From positions 1 through 64,000 of the forward strand of contig JAQUEL010000002.1 of assembly GCA_028685295.1 (NCBI GenBank): a stretch of DNA of 64,000 nucleotides, in the 5' to 3' direction. Below, one piece after another: positions 17,555 through 25,909 of the stretch. The notes under the pieces are model-generated. The model was not told where the DNA came from. It saw only the letters and a list, made by a program, of their open reading frames with translations, and made no database searches. The stretch is from a bacterium (GTDB lineage Bacteria; UBP13; UBA5359). Position 1 is the stretch's first letter. Each line of letters starts with the position of its first letter. Made by a program: the position numbers and the translations under genes.

Positions 17555-18589
17555 TCACCGCTTATTAATTTTGCCGGATTCTCTGGTCACCAGCTTCGGC
17601 TGTATAGTCAGCTGTTCCGGCGGCCTGGCAAGATCCTCTATCCTGGCTGTAAGCAGAGAGAGTATTCCAGCGGCAATATCTCTGATCCGAAGATCGAACG
17701 TCATCAGTGACGGCTTATAAAAAAGACTTTCCGGAGTATTGCCGAAACCGCAAACCGCAATATCCTCCGGTATGGATAGAGGACTCTCCTCAACGGCTCT
17801 CATAGCGCCAAAGGCTATCTGATCAGTACAACAGAAAACAGCCTCCGGTATCTTCTCGGATTTGAGAAGCTCGTTCATTCCCTGATATCCACTCATGGAA
17901 GTATCTTCCCGCAATAAAGCCTGCCTGCAGAAGACTGGTAGGCTTTTACTCGCCAGAACGGTTGTTATGCCTTGCATCGCAGAAGATTCCAGATGAGCAT
18001 TGGATGAGCAGAGATAGGCAATATCGTAGCGTCCCATTTCGACAAAATGCTCTGCCGCCATTAAAGCTGCCGCTTCCATATCAGTAATTACGCAATCATA
18101 CTCTATACCGAAACGATTATAAATCACAAAAGGAATCGCCTGCATCAGCAAACGATCAATAACAATCTGATAGTCGTCAGGTAAAATCCCCCCGGCCATA
18201 ACAACCATACCATCTACCTTTCCGGCTATAACAGGCTCCAGATGGTTTTCCATACGGGCAATATCCCGGTAGTAAAAAGCTATAGCGGTATATCCATACT
18301 CTGACAGCCCCTCATCGAGAGCATCAAACAGGCTGCTGGATATATAATTGCCTATGTTCGGCAGGATAACACCTATTCTATATCTACGCTTAAGAGCACG
18401 TTGCCGAGCTGCCAGATTAGGGCTGTAGTCCAGGCTGGCAGCTACTTCCCTTACCCTGCGCTTGGTATCCTCACCAATATCCGGCTTATCACGAAGAGCA
18501 CGTGAAACAGTATTTATCGATAAACCCGTCATTTCAGCAATATCTTTAAGCGTAGCTCTCCTTTGCTGCGATGAAGCACCCATTACCAT
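17555..18589 (-). CDS. LacI-family transcriptional regulator
   Basis: The protein has a LacI-type helix-turn-helix (ATLKDIAEMTGLSINTVSRA, residues about 12-31), a hinge helix (YSPNLAARQRALKRR) and a periplasmic-binding-protein-like effector domain ending in the family pattern DIAVCGFGNTP...TFDLRIRDI. It should repress sugar-use genes until a sugar or sugar derivative binds. The start is the ATG at 18589 or, better spaced from GAGGT, the ATG two codons later (18583). It lies 10 bases after the DUF89 gene in the same direction, so the two are one operon. Targets and inducer are unknown; no clear LacI operator was spotted nearby. Confidence 0.9.
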   Translation of the reverse strand: MVMGASSQQRRATLKDIAEMTGLSINTVSRALRDKPDIGEDTKRRVREVAASLDYSPNLAARQRALKRRYRIGVILPNIGNYISSSLFDALDEGLSEYGYTAIAFYYRDIARMENHLEPVIAGKVDGMVVMAGGILPDDYQIVIDRLLMQAIPFVIYNRFGIEYDCVITDMEAAALMAAEHFVEMGRYDIAYLCSSNAHLESSAMQGITTVLASKSLPVFCRQALLREDTSMSGYQGMNELLKSEKIPEAVFCCTDQIAFGAMRAVEESPLSIPEDIAVCGFGNTPESLFYKPSLMTFDLRIRDIAAGILSLLTARIEDLARPPEQLTIQPKLVTRESGKINKR

Positions 18590-18599
18590 GACCTCGCTT

Positions 18600-19469
18600 C
18601 TAAGAATCCATGACCGGTGCTATAAGCTTGAAAGCCACTTCGCCCAACCTGATCCCCAGAGAGGCAGCCACCAGAGGACATTTAGCCCGTAACAGACAGT
18701 ATATACGTCTGGGAGTGGATGATGACAGGCTCTCATAATGCCCGTGCCCCTTGCCGATAACAATGTCGGCGCTATCGAAGATAGCACGGAATTCACGGCT
18801 GACATCTGCCAGAGGCGTGCCTATGCCGTTGCTGCCGCTGGTAATCACCCGGCAAAGCTTGTCCAGGCCGACGTAAGAAGCATCTTCCAGCGTGGAATCG
18901 TTAATGATAGGCCCATCTTTAACGGCATAGGTTAAATCCAAGCCGTAAGGCTCCAGTTCCTCTGCCAGTATCTTATCAAAAACTATTTCGCCGGTGTTAT
19001 CGCCCAAAATAAGAAGACTACGAGCCGTTTTCAGGTCTGATAGCAGGGTATTATAATCATCCACGGCAAAATCGCCCTCGGCTACCTCCGCCACAACCTC
19101 GGCCAGATCAAACTTCATACCTATGCCCAGGTCTATAATGTTACCGGCTACTGCCAGCTTTAGGGCGGTATGTAAACGATCAGAGCAATTTATCAGTAAA
19201 TCACGGGCCTTCGGATAAAGCTCCAGTGCCAGATCGTTATACTTTCGCTTCATAGAGGCATAGGGATCAGGATTACCGGAAAGCTTCTCTATCATACGGT
19301 AAAGAGGCGTACATAAGGCCGTCGGTGTCAGGGATAGATCCATATTGCGTGAGTAATCATGGGCCGCCGCCATAATCCTGGCTATAGTATCCTGATCATC
19401 GGTAGCCAGTCTGGCGGTATTGAGCGCCTGAGTCAAAATACAAGGCATACATTCAAATCCGGCTTTCAT
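18600..19469 (-). CDS. DUF89 / ARMT1-like damage-control phosphatase family protein
   Basis: The 289-residue protein belongs to the prokaryotic DUF89 group with an N-terminal CxxC (Cys7 and Cys10 in ECMPCIL). The metal-site signatures are LLILGDNTGEIVFDK with an Asp-Asn pair, VKDGPIINDST, and IGKGHGHYESL. DUF89 proteins are metal-dependent phosphatases thought to remove damaged or surplus phosphometabolites such as sugar phosphates. It is co-transcribed with the LacI regulator downstream and lies downstream of hypB across a small transposon-like element. A role linked to sugar phosphate stress is plausible but not shown by sequence. Confidence 0.85.
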   Translation of the reverse strand: MKAGFECMPCILTQALNTARLATDDQDTIARIMAAAHDYSRNMDLSLTPTALCTPLYRMIEKLSGNPDPYASMKRKYNDLALELYPKARDLLINCSDRLHTALKLAVAGNIIDLGIGMKFDLAEVVAEVAEGDFAVDDYNTLLSDLKTARSLLILGDNTGEIVFDKILAEELEPYGLDLTYAVKDGPIINDSTLEDASYVGLDKLCRVITSGSNGIGTPLADVSREFRAIFDSADIVIGKGHGHYESLSSSTPRRIYCLLRAKCPLVAASLGIRLGEVAFKLIAPVMDS

Positions 19470-19582
19470 CGTAGCTGCTACTCCGTTGATTGCTCCGACA
19501 TAGTGATAAATGTGCCGGGCAAGGACATTTTACCATGATGAGAGTAAAATGAAAAATTCCGCCCAGCTCTTCCCATATGAAG

Positions 19583-19720
19583 GGGGTCAGGAGTTTACCT
19601 CACTCATCAAGGAGTTATCAAGCTCTTTTATCGCTCTGCTTACGGTGACATAGTTGCTATTCTTAAATGCCTGCCTATGGCGCTATTAATGCTAAATGTT
19701 AAATGTAAACTCCTGACCCC
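19583..19720. mobile_element. 138-bp MITE-like element with 16-bp perfect terminal inverted repeats and a transposase tail
   Basis: GGGGTCAGGAGTTTAC (19583-19598) is repeated in perfect inverse at 19705-19720. Inside, the minus strand reads in frame NSNYVTVSRAIKELDN then SLMSEVNS and a stop located in the left repeat. This looks like the C-terminal helix-turn-helix tail of a REP-associated (Y1/IS200-like) transposase with a DnaA-like end. The unit is best read as an internally deleted, non-autonomous copy. Its right end supplies the last codons and stop of hypB. Target duplication was not evident. Confidence 0.75.
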
Positions 19721-20361
19721 ATGCTCTTCTCCCGCAGCCACCGGACCGCCGTATCTATGCCTTCTCCGGTAGTGCAGGAGATATTGATGATAGGAGCTTC
19801 CTCATTGACGGCCCTGACAGCGGCGGAAAAGGCCTGCAGATTAAAATCTATAAGGGGTAAGAGATCGATTTTATTAAGAATAATAATATCGGCCTGAGCA
19901 AAAATCGCCGGATACTTGATAGGTTTGTCGTCACCCTCCGGAACACTGGCCACTACCATATTAGCCGTTTCTCCCAGCCTGAAGTCGGTAGGGCAGATCA
20001 GATTACCTATGTTCTCTATAAAAAGATATCCCGGCCCTGATAATTTAAGATCGTCCATAGCCCGATCTACCATGAAGGCGTCCAGATGACATGCCCCGCC
20101 GGTATTGATCTGAGTAACAGGCACACCGACGGCGGCAATACGGTCAGCGTCAATAGAGGAGGCAACATCTCCTTCGATAACTCCTCTGGAGAGCTCTGAG
20201 GGAATATTTTCCAGCAGGCGCATGATCAGACTGGTCTTGCCGGCACCGGGAGAGGCCATAACATTGATCACCATCAGCTGAGATGCCTTAAATCTGGCTT
20301 TATTCCGCTCAGCCTGCTCATCGTTGGCGCTGAGGATAGATTTACGCACGCTAACTCTCAA
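19699..20361 (-). CDS. hypB: HypB, hydrogenase nickel-insertion GTPase
   Basis: This 220-residue G3E-type GTPase delivers nickel to [NiFe] hydrogenase together with HypA. The P-loop is SPGAGKTS (Lys42), the switch region has GDVASSIDADRI, the metal region has TGGACHLD, and base specificity comes from NKIDLL. It lacks the His-rich N-terminal nickel store seen in some HypB proteins. The start is a TTG overlapping the hypA stop by 4 bases. The final residues MGSGVYI and the stop are encoded by the MITE-like element; all GTPase motifs lie before that junction, so function is probably kept. It ends the ech-hypA-hypB operon. Confidence 0.93.
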   Translation of the reverse strand: MRVSVRKSILSANDEQAERNKARFKASQLMVINVMASPGAGKTSLIMRLLENIPSELSRGVIEGDVASSIDADRIAAVGVPVTQINTGGACHLDAFMVDRAMDDLKLSGPGYLFIENIGNLICPTDFRLGETANMVVASVPEGDDKPIKYPAIFAQADIIILNKIDLLPLIDFNLQAFSAAVRAVNEEAPIINISCTTGEGIDTAVRWLREKSMGSGVYI

Positions 20362-20705
20362 GATTCCACCTCTACACTGTCCAGATAAAGCGCTTTCCCG
20401 CCTTCAAGGCGATTGAAACCACCACAGGCGGAGCATTGCAGCGCCAGGCGTCCGTCCCCGGCATAATTCGTCTGCTTATCGCACTCTTTGCATATCAAAT
20501 GGGCAGGCTCTATCACCAATCGTAAACAGGCCCCTTCGGCTGCCGTACATTTGCATAGTTCATTGAAATAAGCCGTCAGGCATTCCTCTTCCACACCAGC
20601 AAGCACACCGGCTACCACGGTGATGGCGGTAATCCGGCTATCTTTATCGGGCAGAGCCTCCAGAGCAGTATCCAGAACAGCCTGAGCTATGGCCGCCTCA
20701 TGCAA
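20358..20705 (-). CDS. hypA: HypA, hydrogenase nickel chaperone
   Basis: The 115-residue protein has the nickel-binding N-terminus Met-His2-Glu and a zinc site formed by two CxxC pairs (Cys72/Cys75 and Cys91/Cys94), the standard HypA layout. It passes Ni(II) with HypB to the large subunit EchE. The start is TTG, directly abutting the stop of the ferredoxin gene, and the gene overlaps hypB by 4 bases, so translation is probably coupled. Length is normal for the family. Confidence 0.95.
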   Translation of the reverse strand: MHEAAIAQAVLDTALEALPDKDSRITAITVVAGVLAGVEEECLTAYFNELCKCTAAEGACLRLVIEPAHLICKECDKQTNYAGDGRLALQCSACGGFNRLEGGKALYLDSVEVES

Positions 20706-21011
20706 TCAGATCCCCCCTGGCAGACCGTGATTGGGGTTCATGGAGATACTCTTCTTGGGACAGATATCCGCACAATAACCACAGACAATGCATTTGTAGG
20801 GTTCCAATGTCCATGACCTGGGATCCTTGGACACGGTCAGGGCATTGGCTGGGCACTTACGAGCACAAACGCCACAGAAGGTACAGGTTGATGGATCCAT
20901 TTCCACATGTCCTCTGGATCCTGCAAAGGGAGCGCGGCGCTCTACCGGATAACACCTTGTCTCAGGCTTGCGCAGCACATTATTAATAACGCTTTTCAGC
21001 AAACTAACCAT
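20706..21011 (-). CDS. echF: Ech hydrogenase subunit F, 2x[4Fe-4S] ferredoxin
   Basis: The 101-residue protein has two [4Fe-4S] motifs, CTFCGVCARKCP and CIVCGYCADICP, in the NuoI/HyfH/EchF pattern, with an N-terminal arm (SLLKSVINNVLRKPETRCYP). It carries electrons from a soluble ferredoxin to the EchC cluster. The ATG is preceded by GGGAG. It sits between echE and hypA in the canonical subunit order. Confidence 0.93.
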   Translation of the reverse strand: MVSLLKSVINNVLRKPETRCYPVERRAPFAGSRGHVEMDPSTCTFCGVCARKCPANALTVSKDPRSWTLEPYKCIVCGYCADICPKKSISMNPNHGLPGGI

Positions 21012-21026
21012 CTTTTAAGACTCCCA

Positions 21027-22109
21027 TCATCTCTCCGTGCAGCTTATACACGGATCGATCGAAAGAACTATAACCGGCACGTTGGCCAGTTCGCAACCCG
21101 GCAGCATGGTCAGCAATGGAGCCATGTTGGCAAAGGTTGGGGTCCGCACCCGCAGACGCTCCAGGTTCTTGGTGCCGTCACCTTTGATATAATAGATGAC
21201 TTCACCTCTGGGCTGCTCCACCCTGGATATGACTTCGCCCTCAGGATTACCTCTGGCAGGCACGGCAATATCGCCGGCGGGTATATCCCTGACAGCCTGG
21301 CGAACAATATCTATGGATTGATACATCTCCCTTATCCTGACCCGAGCACGAGCATAAGCATCACCGCCGGTTTCCGTAACGGGAGTTACCTTGATCTCTT
21401 TGTAGGCGGCATATCCTGTTTCTCGAAAATCTCTGGCAATGCCGCAGGCTCGGGCCACAGGCCCGACACTTCCCAGATCATAAGCCTGTTCTGAAGTTAT
21501 ACGACCGGTACCTACCAGGCGCTGTTTAACACTGTAATCATCAAAGACCACCGGCCGAATAATCTCTAAATCACGCTCCAGAACATCTACCGTCTTCAGC
21601 ACTTCAGCCATAAGCTCTTCGGAGATATCGCGTCTGACGCCTCCTATGATGCAGGTGGAAATAATTACACGCCCGCCTGCAGTAGCTTCCATAATATCCA
21701 TTACGGCCTCACGGCTGCGCCAGGATTGCATGAAGAGACTCTCAAAACCGAAAGAATCCGCCAGCAGCCCCAACCAGAGCAGATGGCTGTGCAGCCGATG
21801 CAATTCACTCCAGATAACTCTTAGATAGCGAGCGCGATCGGGCACAGTTACATCCATCAGCATCTCTATGCCCTGGCAGTATGCCAGAGCATGCATGAAA
21901 CTACAGATACCGCAAATTCGCTCTACCAGGAAGATATTCTGCGTATATTCCTTCTTCTCGGCCAGCTTCTCTATGCCTCTATGGACATAACCTATGGCCG
22001 GAAGAGCCTCCACAACTTTTTCATCCTCCAGCACCAACCGGAGCTGTAGCGGCTCTGGAAAAACGGGATGCTGTGGTCCAAAAGGTATTATCGACTTACT
22101 TCCGGGCAT
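21027..22109 (-). CDS. echE: Ech hydrogenase subunit E, [NiFe] large subunit
   Basis: The 360-residue protein is the catalytic subunit. The nickel ligands are all present: RICGIC (Cys66, Cys69) and DPCISC (Cys354, Cys357), which distinguishes it from NuoD. The protein ends at TER-360, three residues after the last Cys, so there is no C-terminal extension for a maturation protease to remove; some group 4 hydrogenases such as CooH are known to lack it. AGGAGGATAAATAG precedes the ATG. It catalyses proton reduction with ferredoxin electrons coupled to ion translocation by EchA/EchB. Confidence 0.95.
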   Translation of the reverse strand: MPGSKSIIPFGPQHPVFPEPLQLRLVLEDEKVVEALPAIGYVHRGIEKLAEKKEYTQNIFLVERICGICSFMHALAYCQGIEMLMDVTVPDRARYLRVIWSELHRLHSHLLWLGLLADSFGFESLFMQSWRSREAVMDIMEATAGGRVIISTCIIGGVRRDISEELMAEVLKTVDVLERDLEIIRPVVFDDYSVKQRLVGTGRITSEQAYDLGSVGPVARACGIARDFRETGYAAYKEIKVTPVTETGGDAYARARVRIREMYQSIDIVRQAVRDIPAGDIAVPARGNPEGEVISRVEQPRGEVIYYIKGDGTKNLERLRVRTPTFANMAPLLTMLPGCELANVPVIVLSIDPCISCTER

Positions 22110-22514
22110 CTATTTATCCTCCTCTTCCGGAGCTCCCTGTAATCGAATATCTATAGCTCTGGAACACCCTTCTCTGCCCATGGGAGCTACGGGAGCATCC
22201 TCAGTTAGAAGAAATCTGCCGCCGTAATCTATGACCAGGTCCCTGATGGGAATGGAAAAAAGGTCCTTGATCTCATTCTCCACCAATAATGCGGCAAAGA
22301 AGATGGAAGATATACTGGGCAATTCTTCGCCTTTCTTCAAATACAGACGCAGATTACAAAGCTCATAATCCTTATCAAAATGGTATAGGATATCGTAACC
22401 ATCCCCTATATCGGTGCAGGTCATAGTCGCAAAACGATATCTCTGTCTATATTTACCGGCGACTTCCTGCAGAAGCCTGTCCGGACTCACTGCTACCGTA
22501 TTCATCAAACTCAT
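22110..22514 (-). CDS. echD: Ech hydrogenase subunit D (NuoC-like)
   Basis: This small subunit resembles the 30-kDa NuoC/HycE-N domain: FATMTCTDIGDGYDILYHF, SISSIFFAALLVENEIKDLF, and the late DYGGRFLLTED. It binds next to EchE in the peripheral arm. I place the start at the ATG at 22514 (134 residues) because AGGAGAGATGA precedes it; a longer frame from 22562 would overlap echC by 20 bases and has no ribosome site. It directly abuts echE. Confidence 0.88.
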   Translation of the reverse strand: MSLMNTVAVSPDRLLQEVAGKYRQRYRFATMTCTDIGDGYDILYHFDKDYELCNLRLYLKKGEELPSISSIFFAALLVENEIKDLFSIPIRDLVIDYGGRFLLTEDAPVAPMGREGCSRAIDIRLQGAPEEEDK

Positions 22515-22542
22515 TTCATCTCTCCTATGCAAAACCGCTTCT

Positions 22543-23022
22543 TCAAACCTTTTCCGGCTCACTTACAGGCTGAAGCGTCAGCCGCACTTCAGCACCGGCA
22601 TGGCGATCTTTCTGATGCACATTCAGAAGCCTGGCCGCCTGCAGTATGCCATCCATGATAGCCTCCGGGCGAGGCGGACAGCCAGGTACAAGCACATCTA
22701 CCGGAATGACCTGATTCACTCCACCCAACACGTTATAGCAATCGGCCATAATACCGCCGGTAGCGCCACAAGCTCCCAGAGCCACCACTGCTTTGGGAGA
22801 GGGCATTTGCTCATAAACGTTCTTCAAAACTCTGACATTGCGGTGATTCACCGCTCCACTTACCACCAGGATATCAGCATGCTTAGGGTTTCCCACATGC
22901 ACAATCCCAAAACGCTCAACATCATATATAGGTGTCAGGCAAGCTAAAAATTCTATATCACATCCATTGCAGCTGTTGCAATTAAAATGGACTATCCAGG
23001 GTGATTTCTCCCGACAATTCAT
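22543..23022 (-). CDS. echC: Ech hydrogenase subunit C, small subunit (NuoB-like)
   Basis: The 159-residue protein carries the proximal [4Fe-4S] cluster ligands: Cys18 and Cys21 in CNSCNGCDIE, Cys85 in LGACGATGG and Cys115 in VPGCPPRPE. It links the ferredoxin subunit EchF to the [NiFe] site in EchE. A TAGGAG site precedes the ATG. It follows echB by 21 bases. Confidence 0.94.
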   Translation of the reverse strand: MNCREKSPWIVHFNCNSCNGCDIEFLACLTPIYDVERFGIVHVGNPKHADILVVSGAVNHRNVRVLKNVYEQMPSPKAVVALGACGATGGIMADCYNVLGGVNQVIPVDVLVPGCPPRPEAIMDGILQAARLLNVHQKDRHAGAEVRLTLQPVSEPEKV

Positions 23023-23043
23023 AAGATAAGCACTCCTAAAGAT

Positions 23044-23898
23044 TTAAATATACAGCCATAACACATTGGTAACTGCCAGGCCCAGGGCTACCGTCCACAT
23101 AAACCTGAGCATCCACGGCCAGGTTAGCCTGGCCATAATGTTATCCAGCAGTATTTCACAGAAAAAACAGACCGCCGCTATCAGCAGTCCAACCGGGATA
23201 CTGGTGGCCCAGAACATCGTTATAATAAAGAAGAGCAGAAATATTTCATACCAATGCGTAATTTCCAGAATAGCCAGAAAGGGGCCTGAATATTCCAGGG
23301 TAATGCCTTTGATTATCTCCTGATGTCCGTGATGTGAAGTGGAAAAATCAAAGGGTGATTTCTGCAGTTTTATAGCCATTACCATCAAAAAGGCCGGAAA
23401 AATAAGCGGTAAAGATAGAAGAAGCGGCTTGCCGGAAGCCAGGATATCTCGTGCCATGAAACTATCGTTAATCAGATATATACCTACAAGCATCAGAATT
23501 AAAATCGGCTCATAGGAGAGCATCTGCATGATCTCTCTCTGGCTTCCTATTCTGCTGTAAGGTGAGCGCACGCTCATTCCACCCAGGATCAAGGATATAG
23601 TGGAAAAAGCCAGAATAAAGAGCGCCATCAGCATATCCTGACCAAGGGCCAGCAGAACCACACAGAGAACCATAAATATCAGATGAAGGCCGGCATAGAT
23701 TATTTGCACTCTGTTGACAACAATGGGTTCCTTATGCAGCAGTTTGATAACATCATAGATAGGCTGTAGTAATGGAGGACCGATCCTGCTCTGCATTCTG
23801 GCCGTAAGCTTGCGATCGAGCCCCACCAAAAATGCGCCTATAAACGGTACTGCGAATATGGCCAGAAGAGCTGTAATTACCGGATCAATCATGATCAC
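23044..23898 (-). CDS. echB: Ech hydrogenase subunit B (NuoH-like membrane subunit)
   Basis: The 284-residue protein has about eight membrane segments and the NuoH/HycD signature SRIGPPLLQPIYDVIKLLHKE near residue 37, plus KLQKSPFDFSTSHHGHQEI. It anchors the catalytic arm and is part of the ion path. The start is GTG at 23898, overlapping the echA stop (GTGA), or the ATG two codons later. Confidence 0.94.
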   Translation of the reverse strand: MIMIDPVITALLAIFAVPFIGAFLVGLDRKLTARMQSRIGPPLLQPIYDVIKLLHKEPIVVNRVQIIYAGLHLIFMVLCVVLLALGQDMLMALFILAFSTISLILGGMSVRSPYSRIGSQREIMQMLSYEPILILMLVGIYLINDSFMARDILASGKPLLLSLPLIFPAFLMVMAIKLQKSPFDFSTSHHGHQEIIKGITLEYSGPFLAILEITHWYEIFLLFFIITMFWATSIPVGLLIAAVCFFCEILLDNIMARLTWPWMLRFMWTVALGLAVTNVLWLYI

Positions 23899-25799
23899 TT
23901 ACTTATCACCCCAAACATTATAAATATCAGCGCTATAGCTATCGGGTTGGCCCAGGCCGTAAGATGAGCTTCGCCGAAAAGCGGGTTCAGATAGTAGCTC
24001 CTGATACGAGCAGATTCCCCTTTATCCATCAGAGTTCTGAACTCAAAGGTGGTTTTTGCGCCCTCTAAATTCTCGCCACAGAGAAAGGGCTGCCGGATAT
24101 GGCTTTTTTTGATGCCTCTAACCACCAAAAAAAGTACCGGCACCACCAGTGCCAGCATGAAAAAAAGCGGCCACTCAATAAAGGCACTGGCGGAATTCAT
24201 TAGATCCCAAGAACGGGAAGTTACCACTGTTTCGGAGAACATCGCCATGGCCATAGGGCTTATTACTCGCTTGAACAGTGGAACAACAACTGCAGCAGCA
24301 GCAATAATTCCCAGCAACAAAACACCCTTAGTAGCAAACATAGAGAAGGGAACATCTTCAATCTTATAAACGGGATGATAGGCCACCGTTTGTATTCTTC
24401 CTATCCATTTGGACCAGAACACCACTGTCAAAGCGCTGCCCATAATCAGCAAAAAGAGGACCAGCGGCGACATAATGACTGCTTCCAAAGCCATCCACTT
24501 GCCGATAAGCATACCAAAAGGAGGCATCATCATGGAAACCATACCGATTATGGCGATAACGGTTGTTATAGGCATCTTCCGCATCAGCCCCTCCATATCC
24601 TCGATATCACGGCTACCTATACCCTGCTCTATCGTTCCCACACACAGAAAGAGCATCGCCTTGGAAATTGCATGGAAGCAGGTAAGCAGGATAGCTGCCG
24701 CATAAGCCAGAGGCGTATGGATAGCGGCACAAATAATTATAAGCCCAAGGTTGGCTATGGTTGAATAAGCCAGAACCTTCTTCCCGTTGCTCTGGCTGAT
24801 CGCCATGGCGGAAGCAAGAGCAAAAGTGAAAGCACCAGCTATAGCCACTACCTGTCCCATCCTGGTGCCGCCCAGCCCCGGAGCCAGGCGAATGATGAGG
24901 TAGACACCGGCTTTGACCATGGTAGTGGAGTGAAGTAGAGCGGATACAGGTGTCGGCGCTACCATGGCCCCCAGCAGCCAGCTTTGGAAAGGCAATTGTG
25001 CCGATTTGGTAAAAGCGGCCAGGCAGATCAATGCCAGCGGCAGCAGAGAGCCAACAGCTACAAGCTCGTCCAAACTTGCCGAGCCACTGGCAGATATGCT
25101 GAGAAATGAAGCCAGCATCAACGCTGCGCCACCCAAAGAATTTATCCATAATGCTCTGTAGGCACTCTCTCCGGCATCCTCGGTCTTATCGTGACCGATA
25201 AGCATGAAGGAGCAGAGCGTCGTCAATTCCCAGAAGATAGCCAGTAATTTCAGATCATTGGACATGACCAGGCCGTTCATCACTCCCAGAAAACCTATCA
25301 AAAAGAAAAAGAAAAGTCCGGTGCTTCTCATCTGCTCCGGACCATGCACTTCATACCGTTTCATATAGCCGATAGCATACATAACAATCAGAGGCCCGAT
25401 GACGGAAACTATAAGCACCATAATCACAGCGAGAAGGTCCACCTTTAGCGTGGGCACATGTGCCTGTACTGAGTGCGGCAGCATATCCGAAATAAGACCT
25501 ATAGCCAACTGGAGAATCCCCAGACCGATAATCAGCATTTTTTTAATGGCAAAGCCTATATAAATAATGATGGCGAGAATCAGCAATTCAATCAGCGGCA
25601 GAGCCTTCATCAAACCGCTATCAATAGAGAGTGTGAATGGGCCTTGCAAAGCTAGAAGAATACCGCCTGCCATTATTGTCAAAGCAGATAAAACGATCAC
25701 AGGTGTCTTGTATCGCCAGCCGGGAGCCAGCATGACTAGCAAGCCAAAAATTAACGGACCGAAAATTAACAATAAAGACAAAAAAGTGTACAAATGCAT
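23895..25799 (-). CDS. echA: Ech hydrogenase subunit A (NuoL/MrpA-like antiporter subunit)
   Basis: The 634-residue protein has about 14-16 membrane segments in the complex I antiporter fold. Key polar residues are visible in IFWELTTLCSFMLIGHD (Glu in TM5), FTKSAQLPFQSWLLGAM (Lys in TM7) and TVEQ-like CFHAISKAMLFLCVG. It pumps protons or sodium when electrons pass from ferredoxin to protons. A TTAGGAGAAGG site precedes the ATG. It is the first ech gene; the HypC-HydE fusion gene lies 110 bases upstream on the same strand. Confidence 0.94.
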   Translation of the reverse strand: MHLYTFLSLLLIFGPLIFGLLVMLAPGWRYKTPVIVLSALTIMAGGILLALQGPFTLSIDSGLMKALPLIELLILAIIIYIGFAIKKMLIIGLGILQLAIGLISDMLPHSVQAHVPTLKVDLLAVIMVLIVSVIGPLIVMYAIGYMKRYEVHGPEQMRSTGLFFFFLIGFLGVMNGLVMSNDLKLLAIFWELTTLCSFMLIGHDKTEDAGESAYRALWINSLGGAALMLASFLSISASGSASLDELVAVGSLLPLALICLAAFTKSAQLPFQSWLLGAMVAPTPVSALLHSTTMVKAGVYLIIRLAPGLGGTRMGQVVAIAGAFTFALASAMAISQSNGKKVLAYSTIANLGLIIICAAIHTPLAYAAAILLTCFHAISKAMLFLCVGTIEQGIGSRDIEDMEGLMRKMPITTVIAIIGMVSMMMPPFGMLIGKWMALEAVIMSPLVLFLLIMGSALTVVFWSKWIGRIQTVAYHPVYKIEDVPFSMFATKGVLLLGIIAAAAVVVPLFKRVISPMAMAMFSETVVTSRSWDLMNSASAFIEWPLFFMLALVVPVLFLVVRGIKKSHIRQPFLCGENLEGAKTTFEFRTLMDKGESARIRSYYLNPLFGEAHLTAWANPIAIALIFIMFGVISK

Positions 25800-25855
25800 G
25801 GCCTTCTCCTAATAACGACATAAAAAAACCTGTCACGGCCCACTCATTAAGAAGC

Positions 25856-25895
25856 CGACAAGGTAGCGTAATACACCGCTATTTTACCTTGCCGA
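25856..25895. repeat. Inverted repeat between the HypC-HydE gene and echA
   Basis: On the minus strand CGGCAAGG ... CCTTGTCGG forms an outer stem and TAGCG / CGCTA an inner stem with an 8-base loop. No T-run follows directly, although a seven-T stretch lies about 30 bases further, just before the echA ribosome site. It may be a partial terminator, an mRNA processing hairpin or an operator. Confidence 0.45.
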
Positions 25896-25909
25896 TGCAG
25901 CCGTGTCAA

